The position numbers and the translations under genes were made by a program. A stretch of DNA of 64,000 nt from Torymus aiolomorphi (lineage: Eukaryota > Arthropoda > Insecta > Hymenoptera > Torymidae): assembly GCA_036365515.1 (NCBI GenBank), contig CM070873.1, forward strand, positions 229,043,876 to 229,107,875. The letters run 5' to 3'. Below the pieces are notes generated by a model, which was given only the letters and a program-made list of their open reading frames with translations, was not told the origin of the DNA and did not search any database. Below are positions 1 to 11,860 of this stretch, one piece after another (position 1 is the first letter of the stretch; each line of letters starts with the position of its first letter).

Positions 1-230
1 CGGCAAACGATTCGCACGCGTGCACAATGCCCGCCTCGGTGGGCGCACGGTGAAGAGTCCGCGATGAAATGGTGATTGAATGTTATGAGGGGTCCGAGCG
101 AATGTTTCGTGCCTGCTTGGTGCTTGAGTTTTGAAATTTTATGGCGATTCAGGACAGGTTAGATGCTGTTTTGGGATTTTTAAATACTTACTTGGTTTTC
201 AAGATACCCTACGAGAAAATGACAGGTGTA

Positions 231-1373
231 GGAACATAGAAAGATAATCATATTGGACAGCTGTATCAGCAAAGGATAATGCCAAATACATATGAGAAAC
301 TGACCTAAAAGACAATTACATGAGACTTATACCATTGCAAAATACATGAAATTCTGGGAATTAAAAAAAAATTGAGCCCCTGGAACCGTCTGGAACATTA
401 AAAGAAATCAATTTGAAAATTGGGTTGTCTTACCGGTTCTATCTGTAACTACTGAGTCGGAAAACACAGTGATTCTTTAAAAATAACTCAAATAGTGATA
501 CTTGACAGGAGTTATGAAATATTTTGAAAAGCTAATCTTAAAGTTTTTAATCTTATATTTTCACATAAAAAACCAGAAAAAAGCAAAGAAAATGTACTTG
601 ACAGTACTTTTTGCATAAAAACTTTACAGGTATTGAAAGATTAATAAAAATAGACTTCAGTTACATGAAACTCAATACAGTACCTAACATTAAATATTAT
701 TTAAAAAAACCTTAGCAAGACTTTTTTTTAAATAAGAACCAAATATTTCTATTTTAAACCGTCTACCAAACCAAGAAGAATCATGGCACTAGTTTGAATC
801 AGTTTTAAATTGCAAGAATATTTATTTAAGTTTTCAGGAATCACCCAAGTTTTTTACGAAAAGTATTGTCTTCATTATTTTCCGCTTGAAAGCTCTCGAT
901 AAAAACCTTGAAAAATACACTGCTTTTCGTTTTGAACAGTCTACTAAGTTGAATAAATTAATGGCACTGGTTTGAATTATTTATAGATCGAAAGTATTTT
1001 GTTCAAGCTTTTCATAGATGATATACTTTTTCACGGGAAGTACTATCTAGATTCTTTTTCATATGGAAAATCGAGACTCAAGAGAAAGAAAAAGCAATTT
1101 TCCATTTTCAATTGTCTAAAAAAACTATCGAAATCCATGGCACTGATTTGAATCATACTTATATTGAAATAATATTTGCTAAGCTTCCTATACATACTGG
1201 AATTGATTTTTTTTAATGTTCCAGACGGTTTCAGGGGCTCAGTTTTTTTTTAAATTCGCAGAATTTCATGCACTTTGCAATGGTATAAGTTTCATGTGAT
1301 TGTCTTTTAGGTCAGTTTCTTATATGTAATGGGCAATGTCCTTTATTCTCAAGATAAAATGTTAAAATGTTCC
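231..1373. repeat. Inverted-repeat (foldback) element with an internal ~177-bp triplication
   Basis: The left arm (about 231-413) is matched in reverse complement by the right arm (about 1201-1373). Both contain the stretch AAACTGACCTAAAAGACAAT and the stretch around GAGCCCCTG...CCGTCTGGAACATTA. Between the arms, the motif ATGGCACTRRTTTGAATCA recurs at about 783, 961 and 1137, giving three diverged direct repeats of about 177 bp. No coding potential is visible. It is probably a non-autonomous foldback DNA element; no target-site duplication could be recognised, so its outer ends are approximate. Confidence 0.75.
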
Positions 1374-2979
1374 ATCTGCAATGTCAAATAAAAATACATT
1401 TAACAATTTTATTACTTATAATTGTTACGGGTGGATACCCTGTGGTGCAATATGCACTGAATATCAATGCATACAGATACGACGTAGCAAATAATCTATG
1501 TTGCAATATGTGCTAAATACCAGTACACGCAGCGCCGTCGCCAGTGAGTATTTCACGATACACATATCGTCAGCACTGGATGAAGCGCGGAAGATGTTGA
1601 AACGCTGACGATGGGACGCGGAGTATGCAGAAATATGACTCCCCTTCAGAATCAATCAGGAAGAGTGGGAAGTACTAATTATAACGACATAAATACGGAG
1701 GCTTCCGTCAAGAAGAGGGGTACCAGGCACGAAAGAGAACGAGAGGGCAAGGTACGTCGTAAGAAGGATGTTCAAGTCCAATCTATATGCATATATAACG
1801 TACCGACGAACAAGAGGCAACGAGGAAGGTACATCAAGTACGCTGAACGAGACGTCACCAGCCTGCCATTACGTAATCTTTGTACTCTCTGGTGCGTCGC
1901 GCATACATATTCGTACATAAATGTATCTTAATCTCTCTCGTACACACATCGTACAATAGAATACATTTCAATCCATACATTGTTTATCATTTATATCCAC
2001 CTACCGTTCTAAGTGAGTATAACTTGGAACGGCACGAGAGCCAGCCACGACCCATCCAAACGTGAAATAATATTTGTAAGAATTTACCGTTCATGTGTCC
2101 AGCGTCTAATAGTAAGAAGCGCATCCCGTCCTACCCTGGTGGAACTCCAAAACATTTTATAACTAATAAAATGGGAATTTCTCTTGTCCAGTTTCTAGCT
2201 CCCGATGAAACGCATTTTCTCGTATTATTTAGTCATTTAATAGATTGAAACATAGATTGAGTTTTTCGAAAACAAGCACAAGCTTGTTCTTGAGTATTTT
2301 AAAGGTATTAAAACTGATCTGTGTCTTTAGTCTGGAAATGGCTAGCAGAAGGCTTGATGTTATGACAAGGAGTGAGAGAGACATAATCAGATGAAGACAT
2401 ATAAGTTTTGCTGAATTATTCATAGAATGAGTACAACAAATGATTTATTATGTTATTTATTTAAATTTTGGTAAGCCATCCAATGCACTTTAATGCTCTT
2501 TCATCAAAGATAAAATTAGTAAGTAAATAAAATACGAACATTTTGTCGTTACGTCAATCTAAGAAATAGTCGAAAAATCGTTTCATCATAGCGATTAATT
2601 AGCCAGTTTTACTAGCTATTTTCTAACTTCTTGGGCATTTCATATAGATAAATTTCTATCAGGGTAACGCTATTGATTTTATAATTTTAGTCTATTTCAT
2701 TACTGAATAAGTTATAACTCAAAAATCAATAATGACACGTCCACATCAAAAATACATCCCTTCACCCAATCCCCGGAATAAAATATTACATTTGCATCTA
2801 CGTAAAAACGAACAGTTTTACTTCTATAAAAAAAATTATCCACCCTATAAAAAAATAACTCTCGAAAATAATGTCTAAATTTTTGGCAAACCCTTGCAAG
2901 GACCTCGGCAAATTTTCACCCTCCGACTGCATAATATTCGACCCTCCAGTTCCAAATGCATAAGTGGTCCACATTAAGC
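1374..2979. other. AT-rich intergenic sequence, no gene seen
   Basis: Only short open frames without codon structure or recognisable domains are present. The open stretch near 1611-1931 is rich in charged residues but has no splice context and resembles no family I know. Confidence 0.5.
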
Positions 2980-4860
2980 GCCAACTCGCATTCATCCTGA
3001 AATCGCTCGGTCTAGAGTACTGTTGCCGTACAGTTAACCACCCGCGCGCGCGTTCAGAAGGGGCAGAAGGACTGAAGAGGAAGAGGGAAAAGTTGCGTTC
3101 GCTCGCTCGCTCGCGCGTGCGCCGGTCGATGGATCAAATAATTGCACCTTAACGGGACGAAAGTGGCTACGTGCTCAACTGCCGGTCGTTTCGGTCCGAG
3201 CATCGCGGGCGAAGGGCTACAATTCCTCGAGATCGCATGTTCAAACACAATTTTACCGCGTATGCGCTTATATGTGCGCCTGGCCCACCAGAAAGAGAGG
3301 TGGGGAGAGAGGGGAAGAGAGAGAGCCCTTGAGAGGAATTAACGAAATCGTTAGATCTGCTCGGATTGAAAAGCGATTTGGGTTTTAGCTTACTTGTGAT
3401 AACGTCTATATTTGTTTTTTTTTCTAAGTATAAACGTGAGATGTTTGAAACGGCGGTTATCTGAAAGCTTGGCAATACAGATACATAAATTTAAATCTAT
3501 ATCCTCTATTAATTTTAATAAACTAGAAAACGCATGAAACTCCAATATTCATCGTATTGGAATATTTTCGTAAATAATTGAGTTGCCGTTTACGGAAAGA
3601 TAAAATTCTTCATAGGAAATGTATGAATTCAGAAATAGTTCATTTTACGACAACGAAGAAGAAACCCAGTTTCTTCCCCAAATATTAATATTTCACAAAC
3701 TCGATAAAATACTTGCAAATCCCAACAAACGACTACACGCCGTTAACCATGCCTAACCTTGTTATTCGCTTATAAAGTGGAAATAACCCAGAGAAAATCT
3801 TCTCCGCCAGCTGATTCAGACGAAATCCGCTTATTACGCATAAAAGACGCTCCCCCTCGAATCGCCCAGTCACTCCGTCCCAAAAAAACCTCATCTCCTT
3901 CGTCTTCGTCCTCGCAAACACGAAAAAAAAATTAAATCAAACTACAATGTCGACGTGCTCGTGTACACGCGCAGCACCTCCTACGCTTTATTTTTCGTCG
4001 AGCCCTTAACACCCTCGTAAAAACTCAATTTGTCTGTCTGCGCGTCCTCGCACTCTCTCTCACTCTCCTCCTACACCACAAATCCCCGACAACGCGGTAC
4101 GCTTGAACCTAATTATCCGTAAGCCTATAGGCGCATCCCTCCCCATAGAAAATAAAAAGAAGGAAGGGAGAACGTCCTGGAGAGCAGCGACAGTAGTAGT
4201 AAGTCCCCGCGTCGCGTCAGCCACCGCCCCGCCAGTGTCGCAAGAAAGCGCCCCTCGAACATCTCTCCCCGGCAGGCTTTGGCAGGGGAGGGGGGAGGGA
4301 AGAGCGAGAGAGATGATAAAATTAGCTCCCCCGCGCAAAACACACGCGCGCGCGCACACATAGAGACAGAACCCGGGGGCTGCGCGCCGCGCATAACTCG
4401 GCAGTTACGATGCAAAGATCGCGACCCTCTATCTCTATATCTCCCTCTGTGTAAGAGCGTATAGTTCAGAGTTGCCAAGACGGCGTGTGGCGCACGTAGG
4501 CTATACGTGGCGCGAGATTTAACGGCGCGCCTTATACTAATGTCTCGGGCTAAGTGGGAGTTACACGCGGACCGGAATTAGTATGTCGGCATAATGCGGA
4601 ATGGGAAATCCACCGCCGCACCAGCGCCACATACGTTTCTTTATGTGTGTGGGTGTGTGAGAGGGAGAGAGAGAGAGAGAGAGCGCGCCCTCCGGCGATA
4701 ATGCGCGAGTAGGTCCGCATACCCGATGTACGCGAGACGGAAATCGCGCCCGACGACTTACGACCCGCTGGGATCTACTTTCTTGTTTGGCTTCGGAAGA
4801 CGCGCGCGCTCTCTTGATGTCGCGCGCTTATCTTTGAATCGCTCTAAGTAAGTGTTTTTT
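2980..4860. other. GC/CpG-rich intergenic block with simple repeats
   Basis: The base composition switches abruptly to CpG-rich sequence with alternating CG runs and GA tracts (for example about 4660-4682). Overlapping open frames occur on both strands, as expected of GC-rich low-complexity DNA, and none looks like a protein family. It could be a regulatory or untranslated region of a neighbouring gene, but nothing in the sequence proves that. Confidence 0.4.
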
Positions 4861-7466
4861 ACGAGCGGTGTTCTACCAGTCTTGATGATCGTTTTATTTC
4901 ATCTTCTTTTATCCGTATACAAGATACTCGAGAATAATTGTCGTAGGTCGTTTGTATTCTTGCTAACGTGTAGGTTATAACTTGTTAAAAGATATTTTAT
5001 ACGAAATCTTTTGCTTTTTGATCCTTTAAAAGATGTGTACTGCACAGATATAGTATCGATTAGTAAAATTGTTTTAATTAATGGGGAATAATTTTGAAAT
5101 TAATAATAAACATTACAAATTTTATGATATTTATTGATTTATTAATAAGTTTAAAAATAGGAAACTGTTATCTAGAGCAATGGCGACATCAAGTTGACAT
5201 AAATAGTTTATTCATCAAGTGTCCTGATTAAGAGGAAAAGATAACATAATTAAGAATTTATCTTCGACGCGGAAATATGATATAATACCTCCATCAAGCT
5301 AATTATTTTAAAATGAAACCATCTATAATGACCAATTCCATCTCAAATCGAACAGCCCGATTATACCCATGTCATTATCAACAAATATGCGAATACAAAT
5401 CAATTTTTGGTGAATATATTTCTAACTTTTTCTCTCCCAAAAGAAAAATAACGAATATATCGATTGATAGATATGTACTCTTTCTATCGTCAGGAAAATT
5501 TTAGCAGAAAACGGGAGTTTTGAGGAAAATTAATATTTGATAAAAATTATAACAAAAACTTTGGGAGGACAGAAAGAAGACTTAAATTTAAGTAAAAGAG
5601 GGTATAGTTTACTTATAGGTATCAAAAATTCATGGCGAAGTTACAGTATAAGAAAGAACCTTAAAATAATTAATTTAGTCAGCATTCTACAAGAAATGTT
5701 CTACTATGCACACCAGATACAATTTCATTGCAATAAAATATTTAAAAAATACATATTCAAATATTTTAATAAATAAATAACATATTGCAGTTCCAACGTG
5801 ATTGGCGACTTATACAAAGTCAGGCCACTCCATCGATCCTATAAATATCAAATCAGCTCAGTAGCGATAAATATCAAAACTCTGAAATCAAATCTAAACT
5901 CCGCTTTAAACCCCTTTTCTTGTCACATAAAGAATAGAAACCAAGACGAGAAAAAGCTTCTCCAAAAACGAATCAATCACTCCAATTCTGATATTTCAAA
6001 GTTTCTTCATTTCTCAAACAACAACAACAACGTAACCAGCGCATCGAAAACATCTTGCAGGGCTTCTTCCGAAGTGGCCAAGAACCTACTCAACTTGCGA
6101 TCAACACGCGGCGCGGTTACCCTATACCCTACATCCGCGCATCCTCGGCGCACGTGCGGGTAAATCTCTCTCCCTCTACCCCTGGAGCATCCTGCAAGGT
6201 ACGGAGAAGACGCGCCTGCGGCGCTACGTTCGCGGGGCATCTCCGCGAGCGAGCCGGGAAGGTTTCGGAGGCGCGGCAGCGGCGGCCCCCCGGTGGAGTG
6301 AGACGTTAGGCTCGAAAACAATGCTGGCCGCGCCCTGCCCGCAGCCGCCGGCAGGAATCAAATAGCGCAGCGCCTCCAAATACCAAACACCCCGTGCGCG
6401 CGCGCGCGTCGCTCTTCCGAAGCCACGATTACCCAAATTGTTGTTGCGCCCGCGTGCTACCGCCACCCTCCTATAGCCACGACTGCTAGCGCTTGCTTGA
6501 TTAAGCGGGAAAGTTTTCGCGAAGGGAGAGAGAGAGGCTTGAAGGGAGAGCGCATTTTTGCGGGAGCTAGCGATCGTGAATATCTGCCTGCCTGCGCGGG
6601 GGTGCTTGTATAGGTATATGACGTAGTTTGAAAGTATTTCGCCGCGGGATTTAGCGCCCGCGCCGGTATGAGCGGCGAGGTGGAGGAGGAGGAGGGCAAG
6701 ACGGAAGTTAAACGGCGAGTTATCGCCGAGTTTGCGACTACTTTGAATCGCTCGGTTCGTTAGGCGAGTTTGGATAAGCGGTAAATATTGCGGGTTTTTG
6801 TTGCACTTGCGGTTGAGGAAGTTAATGTGAGAGGTGACGTGCAGTCTACGACATGTGATCAAAACTCATTATAATTTTCGGTAATTTTAACTCCGGTTTT
6901 CACCCGTTCTGTCAAAATTATTTTCCGCAACTTTAGCTATCGGTTTTTTCATATTTCTGCAAAATTATATTCTGCAATTTTAATCTGTTCGGCAAACTTA
7001 ACTGTCAATATTAGGCGAGAGGTATTTTATCAGAATGGTAAAATGTTAGATGGGTATTTTCTCAAAAAATATACTATCGTTGAAAATATTTTTCGAATCC
7101 GATACTGTAATTTCCAAACGAGAGCTCTTCAGAACACAAAAGGAATTACTTTAAAAAAATATTTCAGAAAAATTTGCGTCCATAAAAATTGAAAACAGAT
7201 TGCATCAAATTATAATGATACTTTTAAATAATAACAAATGACATAGTCCGCCAAAACAGCGCTCACCTATAGAAAGAGAAAGAAGATAAGAGAGCACTTT
7301 CTGTCTCTGTCTTGCAACCATAGCAACAGCTGACAGAGATGAGGTTAAATATATTTATTTTAATTTTATAGAGGGCCCGCCGATCTCCTCTCTCTTTCTA
7401 TCGATAGAACGCTTCCACCTACAAGAGCGCCTATGCCTTGCCTACTCTATCTATAATAACTTTATG
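4861..7466. other. Intergenic sequence, AT-rich then GC-rich (6.0-6.8 kb), no gene seen
   Basis: The 6.05-6.85 kb part is CpG-rich with CGCG runs and long open frames on both strands, which I read as composition artefacts. A loose inverted repeat at about 7251-7432 (CTATAGAAAGAGAAAG against CTCTTTCTATCGATAG) may be an old short mobile element, but its ends are not clear. Confidence 0.35.
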
Positions 7467-8148
7467 TTAAGGGGGTACTACAGTTAAAAAATTTCTTTTT
7501 GGATTCACCTAAAAAATATAAATTTTGATCAGTAATAATTTTTTTTATATATATACTAATATAGTTTATTTTTGATGAAATAGGCCCTACTAGAAGTCTG
7601 TAAACACCCATTTGATCCAAAGACATTGCGATTTTGAAATTTGTATCCTGCGTAACCTACAGGCTGAACCATTTGATATTTTTTAATGGGATACGGGTCA
7701 AAATCTTTGATTTTTATATCTCCTTTGACTGAAGCTATTCGCATCCCTTAATTTTTCCAATTAATATTTTTAAAGTCAAAAATTTGATTTAAAATTCACC
7801 ATTTGGAAGGAATTTTTAAAAAATTCCTTTACTTTTGTGTTGACCTAATATCAGTGGCAGCTAATAAAGGATTTCAAGAATAAGAAAAAATGTGTCATTT
7901 TTGTAAATATTAATGAAGTTGTAAATTATTGAAAAAATGTAGAATGAATAAACTTTTTTTATATTTGAACTATGTACTATACGTATAGGAGCGATAAATT
8001 AATTTGGAAGAAGCTACGTGCCAATAATTTGGCAGCGGTTTTTACTATCACAAAGCTTCTCGTAGGAGGAAGAAAAGAAAATCGATCTTTATAAAAATAG
8101 AATTTTGGCCCCAATTGTATAAGCAAAATCTAAAAAAAATCAGTCCTG

Positions 8149-8519
8149 CACGGAGCGCTCATTTTAGCTACGGCAGCATAAAGTTACTTCGTGCTAATAC
8201 ATCATACTATTCGCTGCCACAGAAGTAAACAATGCGTGCATGGAGAGTAACGCCACCATACCAGTGTAGCTTGGAAACTGTCGAGCGTCAATAGCAAGAG
8301 GTTCATACCACGGTGGTATGAGATTCTTACAATCGAGGAGTTTCGTTTGGCACCGTTGCACGAATTCCATACTCTCGTGGTATAAACTTTCTGCTTTCGG
8401 CGCATGGGGGTATCTCCTCCTACGGTAGCCTGCTCTACTATGCTAGTCAAGTATAACAAAAATTGATGCTTCTATAGCACGAGATCCCGTACTATCATAG
8501 TTAAATTGAGCTCTCCGTG
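8149..8519. mobile_element. 371-bp terminal-inverted-repeat element (MITE-like)
   Basis: It begins CACGGAGCGCTCATTTTA, and its right end read in reverse complement is CACGGAGAGCTCAATTTA. The dinucleotide TG lies on both sides. Removing the block restores continuity with the related repeat at 54.8 kb. No coding capacity is present. The ends resemble those of the Harbinger element at 21516 (CACGGAGAGAAATTTT), but common ancestry is only suggested. Confidence 0.6.
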
Positions 8520-8552
8520 TGTCCGGTTAAAATCTGTGGAGTAGATTATGAG

Positions 8553-9010
8553 TGTATACGATTAAACGTATACGCGAATTTATATTATCAGAGTTTGTCA
8601 GCGAGAAGAAACAAATAGAATTTAAGAGTTTTTGTACCAACCGTTCCCAAAGGTAAGGTTAATGCAAGAATATGATGTGAGCGTGAAATGTATATTTGAG
8701 CACGTAAGCAAAGTGGTGCAGCAAGTAATACGAGAGCTTCTCGTATTATTGGCAAAAGCAAATGTAATAGCAATTGAGCAACAAGCAAAGCAAAGTGTAA
8801 GTGTAAGTAAAGCAATGTATAAGTGTAGGCAAAGCCAAATAATGATTGGCAAGTAGTGGTGAATAGGCAAATAATTTCGTAATAATGGGTAGGCCGAGTG
8901 CGTGTCACAAGCCTCTATATGTACACTCGAAATGATGTTTTAAGTAGCACGCTGGCGCTTGCCTGACGCTCGCCATCTAGCGGCTCACTCGGATGCTACA
9001 ATCCCGAACA
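8553..9010. mobile_element. Candidate solo LTR, 458 bp, with 5-bp target duplication
   Basis: The block starts TGTATACG, ends CGAACA (the TG...CA signature of LTRs) and is flanked by ATGAG at 8548-8552 and 9011-9015. The related uninterrupted repeat at 54.8 kb has a single ATGAG at the same place, so this is a genuine insertion. Near its 3' end are a TATA-like stretch (CTCTATATGTAC) and a segment CGCCATCTAGCGG. There is no internal retrotransposon coding region, consistent with LTR-LTR recombination. A 5-bp duplication would fit the BEL/Pao or Gypsy groups, but I cannot assign it. Confidence 0.55.
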
Positions 9011-9362
9011 ATGAGATATCAGCGTATACACTGAGAGAAAAATATTCTTATTGTTAATCTATATATATGATAGGATCAAATATTCGCAATATATTAACTT
9101 ATATCATGTAATAGTTTTATGTTTATCAAAAAATTTTTTATCCTAATCGAAATGGATTGTATGTAATATACGCTCATATGTTAATAGTTAACATATGAAG
9201 TTTACGGTGATCATGCGTAATATTGCCTGTAGAGGGCATCCAGTTCCGGCATCATCGGCATCACGTTTTGCCGGCTTCCCGCCTTTTGGCTGATGGCTCT
9301 CTGCATCAACTTAGGAGTGACTGCGGATTTGTGGTTTTCATCGTGTAGTCTTTTTCTTCAAT

Positions 9363-9884
9363 ATGGAAGTAATTCTGAAGATTTGGAAACTTGAAGAATG
9401 CGGAGAGATATTAAAAGGTAAGTGTAATAACATATTTTTACAAAACACTAAGTATGTGGCGCTGAGTAAATTTACTAGTCTTTCTAACCTCAAACTACAT
9501 TTCTTAATAATATCCTTGATTATATTGCAAAACTGTATTTTCCACTTATCCTTTATCATATTATTAAACTATATTCCCTAATACTATACTTTATTACATT
9601 CATACAGAAAATAACATCACTGATTTTGATACTTTAGAAGAACTAATTCAAAATCCTCAAGATTTCAAAGATTTATTCCCTGTGCTTGGTGTGAGAGTGA
9701 AATTAAAACGAATGTGTAAAAGTGTAAATGTTTTTTAGATTATTTTAATAATTCATTACCATATCATTATATTAATTGAACTTTTATTTATTAGATTTCA
9801 ACTAAGGAGGAAATCATCCATTTTCAAGCTGAGGAAACTGGAGTTAGAAATAGAGTTTTTTTAATATGTTTCATAATATTATAA
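9363..9884 (+). CDS. Small spliced SAM-domain-like protein inside a transposon
   Basis: Exon 1 (9363-9417) begins with ATG and encodes MEVILKIWKLEECGEILK. A GTAAGT donor follows, and the acceptor CATACAG leads into exon 2 at 9608, which continues ENNITDFDTLEELIQNP, then QDFKDLFPVLGVRVKLKR. This order of a WxLEEC start, a TLEEL helix, an F-PxLGxRxKLK turn and a last helix is that of a SAM domain (about 60 residues, a protein- or RNA-binding fold). Translation either stops at 9736-9738, or a GTAAAT donor at 9724 joins exon 3 (9795-9884), adding about 30 residues (starting ISTKEEIIHFQAEETG) and stopping at 9882-9884. An AATAAA follows within 20 bases. It lies inside the TA-flanked element at 9029, with a GC-richer segment just upstream that may be its promoter. 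I infer a transposon-encoded accessory or captured protein; its role is unknown. Confidence 0.55.
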
Positions 9885-9941
9885 AATATTATATTAAAAA
9901 TAAAGCTGTTTCAACATTCATTGTGTAGTATTTAATTTTTC

Positions 9942-11439
9942 GACATAGGCTGATTTGTGCACGTGAAAATTGTGCACCGATTTATTGTGCACAGAGAAAA
10001 GAAAAGAAAATTTTGTTCACAAAACGTTTTTACTTTTGCACAAAAAATTGTACAGTTTACAGAAAAAGATGAAATTCAGTAATGTGCACAAGATTGTTGT
10101 GCACAATAACATAAAATAATATTTCAACCAAAAAATGTCTTGCACACTGTGCTTATTTATCGTGCACGCAATATAGGGCTGGGCGATTGTGCACAAATAA
10201 ATTCATTAAAAATATATCTAACCGATTGTGCACAAATCTATTTATTTAATTATTGCTCGCCGATTGTGCACTAAGTCTAGTTCATACAAAGGTTCATACG
10301 AAGTCCTATAGCAGTGTTGCCAGATTGGGCAATAAGTAGCGAATTGGGCTAGTTTAAAAGCTGAGCTCGCGGGAAAAAAATCGAGATGGCTATTTATAGG
10401 GAATTGGGCTACAAAACAGTACTGTTAATAGCCGATATGGCTATTGTCTAGCCAACAACATTAAATTTTAAATCAAATAAAAATTCCAAAACTCAAGTAG
10501 CCGGGAGACGCTGGTTCTACGCGTATACGGGAGCGCGTCAGACGTTTATACATGGCAAAATAATTATTTAAATAATTAATAACCCCAAGCAGGCGGGGGG
10601 TGCGAGTTCCACGCGTATACGGGAGCGCGTCAGACGTGCATACAAGGCAAAATAATTATGTAAATAATTCTTAACCCCAAGTAGGCGGAGGATGCGAGTT
10701 CCACGCGTATACTGAAATAAGGCAGACGTGCATACAAGGCAAAATAATTATGTAAATAATTCTTAACCCCAAGTAGGCGAGGGATGCAAGTTCCATGCAT
10801 ATACCTACTAGGAGTTGAGGATTATTTAAATAATTATTTTGCCTTGTATGCACGTCTGACGCGCTCCCGTATACGCGTAGAACCCGCGTCTCCCGGCTAC
10901 TTGAGTTTTGGAATTTTTATTTGATTTAAAATTTAATGTTGTTGGCTAGACAATAGCCATATCGACTATTAACAGTACTGTCTTGTAGCCCAATTCCCTA
11001 TAAATAGCCATCTCGATTTTTTTCCCGCGAGCTCAGCTTTTAAACTAGCCCAATTCGCTACTTATTGCCCAATCTGGCAACACTGCTATAAGACTTCGTA
11101 TGAACCTTCGTATGAATTAGACTTAGTGCACAATCGGCGAGCAATAATTAAATAAATCGGTTAGATATATTTTTAATGAATTTATTTGTGCACAATCGCC
11201 CAGCCCTATATTACGTGCACGATAAATAAGTACAGTGTGCAAGACTTTTTTTGGTTGAAATATTATTTTATGTTATTGTGCACAACAATCTTGTGCACAT
11301 TACTGAATTTCATCTTTTTCCGTAAAGTGTACTATTTTTTGTGCAAAAGTAAAAACTTTTGTGAACAAAATTTTCTTTTCTTTTCTCTGTGCACAATAAA
11401 TCGGTGCACAATTTTCACGTGCACAAATCAGCCTATGTC
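9942..11439. mobile_element. 1.5-kb giant hairpin element rich in TTGTGCAC, 8-bp target duplication
   Basis: The ends are exact inverted copies of GACATAGGCTGATTTGTGCAC-type sequence, and the flanks carry the 8-bp duplication AATTTTTC (9934-9941 and 11440-11447). The arms (about 9942-10580 and 10806-11439) are nearly perfect reverse complements, so a single strand could fold into a stem of over 600 bp. The core motif TTGTGCAC or GTGCACAA recurs more than ten times across the outer half of each arm. The loop is a tandem array of 92-bp units. The terminal TTTGTGCAC matches the small palindromic elements at 14419, 19440, 19626 and 19804, so I place it in the same family. It has no coding capacity. 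Confidence 0.85.
10498..10805 (+). repeat. 92-bp tandem repeat array in the hairpin loop
   Basis: Units starting near 10498, 10590, 10682 and 10774 share TAGGCG-like starts, TTCCACGCGTATAC, CAGACGTGCATACAAGGCAA and AATAATT...CTTAACCCCAAG. The spacing is exactly 92 bp for the clear units; the fourth is truncated. The first unit overlaps the left arm of the hairpin, and its reverse complement occurs in the right arm (about 10815-10905), so the array probably grew from the arm tip. Confidence 0.8.
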
Positions 11440-11709
11440 AATTTTTCGATACTGAAACATGTAAATTTTTAATTATAAATACTATTATCATCGCCAAATG
11501 ACGGTATACTTGTGAGAACTAGCCATATGTTAACTATTAACATATACAGCTATTTGGCTCACGTATGCTCGTATACTTACCACACCTATAGCGCATATAC
11601 ATATTAAAATATATATCATTGCTCCAAAATCGAATATACTATGTTAATAGTTAACATATATATTTACGGCAAAAATATTTTTCTCTCAGTGTACGGAGTA
11701 TACGGACGT

Positions 11710-11736
11710 ACACACACACACACACACACACACACA
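11710..11736. repeat. (CA)n microsatellite
   Basis: A run of CA dinucleotides. The related repeat at about 54893-54921 has a CA tract in the same position, so the tract is part of that repeat family. Confidence 0.9.
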
Positions 11737-11860
11737 ATTTCATACGGACATTTTCTAAAAATAGAGTATTTTGATTCCAAATTTAGTAAACAACATTCTT
11801 AGCATGTTTTCTGAAAACTTTTTTTTTTACTTCAACAAAGCTTCCTCTAAGAGGAAGCAA

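Larger units (their letters stand above)
9029..11691. mobile_element. 2.66-kb TA-flanked DNA transposon carrying a SAM-domain mini-gene
   Basis: The ends are inverted copies of CACTGAGAGAAAAATATT, flanked by TA (9027-9028 and 11692-11693). Subterminal copies of the palindromic TATGTTAATAGTTAACATA-type motif lie near both ends. The left part contains the small spliced gene at 9363-9884; the centre is occupied by a later 1498-bp hairpin insertion (9942-11439). Without that insertion the element would be about 1.16 kb. No transposase is present, so it would depend on an enzyme made elsewhere. The superfamily is not certain: a TA duplication fits Tc1/mariner-like elements, but the ends also resemble the 21.5-kb Harbinger element. 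Confidence 0.75.
7467..11860. repeat. TTAA-type repeat interrupted by three later insertions
   Basis: The left end at 7471 follows a TTAA (7467-7470) and begins GGGGGTACTACAGTTAAAA, matching the left end of the complete element at 12681. Its body (around 8100-8145, 8520-8552, 9011-9028 and 11692-11860) runs in the same order as the repeat at about 54770-55045, including the segments around CCCCAATTGT, GTTAAAATC and GAGATATCAGCGTATA, the CA tract and the small hairpin near 11838. The three gaps relative to 54.8 kb correspond to the insertions at 8149, 8553 and 9029. The right terminus and its TTAA are not visible, so the copy is truncated at that side. Confidence 0.65.
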
